Shown here: positions 62,710-64,000 of the stretch, piece after piece | Position numbering within the stretch: the first letter of the stretch is position 1 | Layout: the number at the start of each line of letters is the position of its first letter | Program-made: the position numbers and the translations under genes | Origin: Fodinibius sediminis | Lineage (GTDB): Bacteria > Bacteroidota > Rhodothermia > Balneolales > Balneolaceae | Direction: 5' to 3' | NCBI RefSeq assembly: GCF_900182555.1 | Contig: NZ_FXTH01000017.1 | Coordinates: forward strand, 1-64,000 | DNA length: 64,000 nucleotides | Notes under the pieces: generated by a model | The model's input: the letters and a program-made list of their open reading frames with translations, nothing else | Databases searched by the model: none | What the model was told of the DNA's origin: nothing

Positions 62710-64000
62710 TTAGTCGTCCACGGTCATCGCCAGGATCTCCTCGATGGAGGTGATCCCCTCTTTAACACGCTCCCTGCCCGATGCCCGGAGCGTCATCATG
62801 CCGTTTTTAATGGCATATTCCCTGATAACTTCCTCGTCAATATTCTGGCCGGCATCCAGGATCAGGTTGCGAATCTCCTTGGTGAAGTAAAGAGCTTCAA
62901 TAATGGCCGTTCTTCCCTTGTAGCCATTGTTGCATTCTTTACATCCCAGTTCATGCGCCCTGTAAAACGTTGTCCGGGCTATTTCCTCTTCAGTAAACCC
63001 CAGACCCCGTGCCAGCTCGGGATGCAAATCCTCGATCTCCTCCCTGCAATGCATGCAGAGCTTGCGCACCAGCCGCTGTGCCATCACCAGGTTTACCGCA
63101 TTTGCGATGAGGAAAGGTTCCACGCCCATCTTGTACAACCTTGATATTGCACTGGGAGCGTCATTGGTGTGCAGCGTCGAAAACGTAAGGTGACCGGTAT
63201 TCGCCAGCTTGATGGCGATCTCAGCCGTTGGTAAATCCCGGATTTCGCCGACCAAGACAATGTCCGGATCGTGGCGCAGGATCCCCCTCATCGACTGATC
63301 AAAACTCATATGACTGTTGATCTTCAGCTGCCGGGCCCCCCGGATGATATATTCCGTCGGGTCTTCCACCGTCAGGACATTCTTTGTGGGATCCATGACA
63401 TGGTGCAGGGCGGCAATGAGGCTGGTGGATTTACCGCTGCCTGTGGGCCCCGTGATGATGACAATGCCGGAAGGTTTGCTTATTGCCTTACGAAACAGCC
63501 GGAGGGCATTGTCCTGCAGCCCCAGCTTGTTCAGGTCGGTGATCACCTTGCGGTCGTCCAGCACCCGTATGACAATGGACTCAAATTTCCGGTTGAACTC
63601 CATGCCCACGATAGGCATGATCGACACCCGGAAACGGATGTTCACGTTATCGATCTTCCGCTGAATAAATCCATCCTGCGAGCTGTCGCGCTCAAAACGG
63701 TCCACATTCTTGGTCTTGTCCTTTACCACGGCAATGATGGCCTCCGGCTTCACCTTGTCCTGCTGGTGCCAGAGCTGCAGTTTCCCGTCAATGCGAAACC
63801 GGATCTCCGTCATGGTTTTTCCCGTCGGAATCACATGGGCATCACTGGCTCCCTGGCGGACCGCCTCGACCAGCATTCCCTCAACCAGCTTGTTAAGCAT
63901 ACTCTGGTTGATCTCCGCATCAAGCTCCTCTTCTTCGACTCCTTCCTTTTCATCACCGGGCAGCTCCGGCTCCCCGAATTCGATATCACTCAGCTGCTCG
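62710..64000 (-). CDS. pilB: PilB/GspE-like assembly ATPase (N-terminus cut by window edge)
   Basis: The visible 430 residues lack the N-terminus, because the frame stays open to 64000. They contain GASDAHVIPTGKTMTEIRFR (N2 domain), Walker A VIITGPTGSGKSTSLIAALH, Asp box NVLTVEDPTEYIIRGARQL, Walker B DIVLVGEIRDLPTAEIAIK, His box NTGHLTFSTLHTND, and the zinc tetracysteine CMHCREEI ... CKECNNGYKGRTAIIEAL. The zinc site distinguishes PilB/GspE (extension) from PilT (retraction). The highly acidic stretch KEGVEEEELDAEI precedes residue MLNKLVEG. It heads the operon. Confidence 0.93.
   Translation of the reverse strand, partial: EQLSDIEFGEPELPGDEKEGVEEEELDAEINQSMLNKLVEGMLVEAVRQGASDAHVIPTGKTMTEIRFRIDGKLQLWHQQDKVKPEAIIAVVKDKTKNVDRFERDSSQDGFIQRKIDNVNIRFRVSIMPIVGMEFNRKFESIVIRVLDDRKVITDLNKLGLQDNALRLFRKAISKPSGIVIITGPTGSGKSTSLIAALHHVMDPTKNVLTVEDPTEYIIRGARQLKINSHMSFDQSMRGILRHDPDIVLVGEIRDLPTAEIAIKLANTGHLTFSTLHTNDAPSAISRLYKMGVEPFLIANAVNLVMAQRLVRKLCMHCREEIEDLHPELARGLGFTEEEIARTTFYRAHELGCKECNNGYKGRTAIIEALYFTKEIRNLILDAGQNIDEEVIREYAIKNGMMTLRASGRERVKEGITSIEEILAMTVDD

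Overview
The window comes from a bacterium of about 50% G+C. Lipoproteins with Bacteroidota-style N-termini, a PorT-like outer-membrane barrel, DUF305 and LVIVD-type proteins, a DUF6122 gene, AGGAGG-like ribosome sites and a type IV pilus/type II secretion-like locus together suggest the Balneolota/Rhodothermota part of the Bacteroidota superphylum. That placement is inference from gene content. No rRNA, tRNA or CRISPR array was seen.

0.2-5.45 kb reads as an integron-like cassette array. At least four units (206-250, 253-665, 729-1154, 2495-3187) begin with a GTTA-type core whose reverse complement sits at the end of the same unit; a fifth (4536-5449) does so with a TTA core. This is the signature of attC-bounded cassettes. 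They carry an HPF-like gene, a broken TonB-like lipoprotein, a Phd/ParE toxin-antitoxin pair, a RibD/DHFR-like gene and a membrane protein. IS110-family elements sit in the attC positions, all in the same orientation. A complete IS110 element (about 1268-2495) and the end of a second copy (1-208) stop exactly at a cassette core, and their shared noncoding end looks like a bridge RNA.

5.5-24.7 kb holds many short, mostly + strand, single-gene units typical of cassettes: HD hydrolase, GNAT, lipoprotein, DoxX, DUF1801, AraC+VOC, YdeI, DGPF+ECF42 sigma, methyltransferases and an ICMT-like enzyme. Intergenic gaps contain degenerate attC-like repeats, with copies near 7.7, 8.9, 20.7 and 31.9 kb, and three genes are broken by frameshifts. 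I infer an old, decaying continuation of the array; no integrase is in the window. Inside it, on the - strand, is a small operon of two double-glycine leader peptides plus a DUF3267 metalloprotease (13.0-14.1 kb), a candidate uncharacterised bacteriocin-like system.

24.9-55 kb is chromosomal metabolism and stress functions: katG, an aldo/keto reductase, an APC permease, a quinone oxidoreductase, an amine oxidase, a TetR/methyltransferase divergent pair with an operator palindrome, a YeeE/YedE sulfur-transport pair facing a DUF4242-cyclase-AraC fusion regulator, an FAD oxidase, a cytochrome c-glucose dehydrogenase fusion, a sulfotransferase/glycosyltransferase pair, a DUF305/LVIVD pair, a LuxC/LuxE fatty-acid reductase pair without luciferase, and purB.

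55-64 kb is one leftward operon for a type IV pilus or related secretion machine: PilB-like ATPase (cut by the window edge), three pseudopilin-like proteins, PilT-like ATPase, a PilM-PilN fusion, PilO and a short secretin, ended by a strong terminator.
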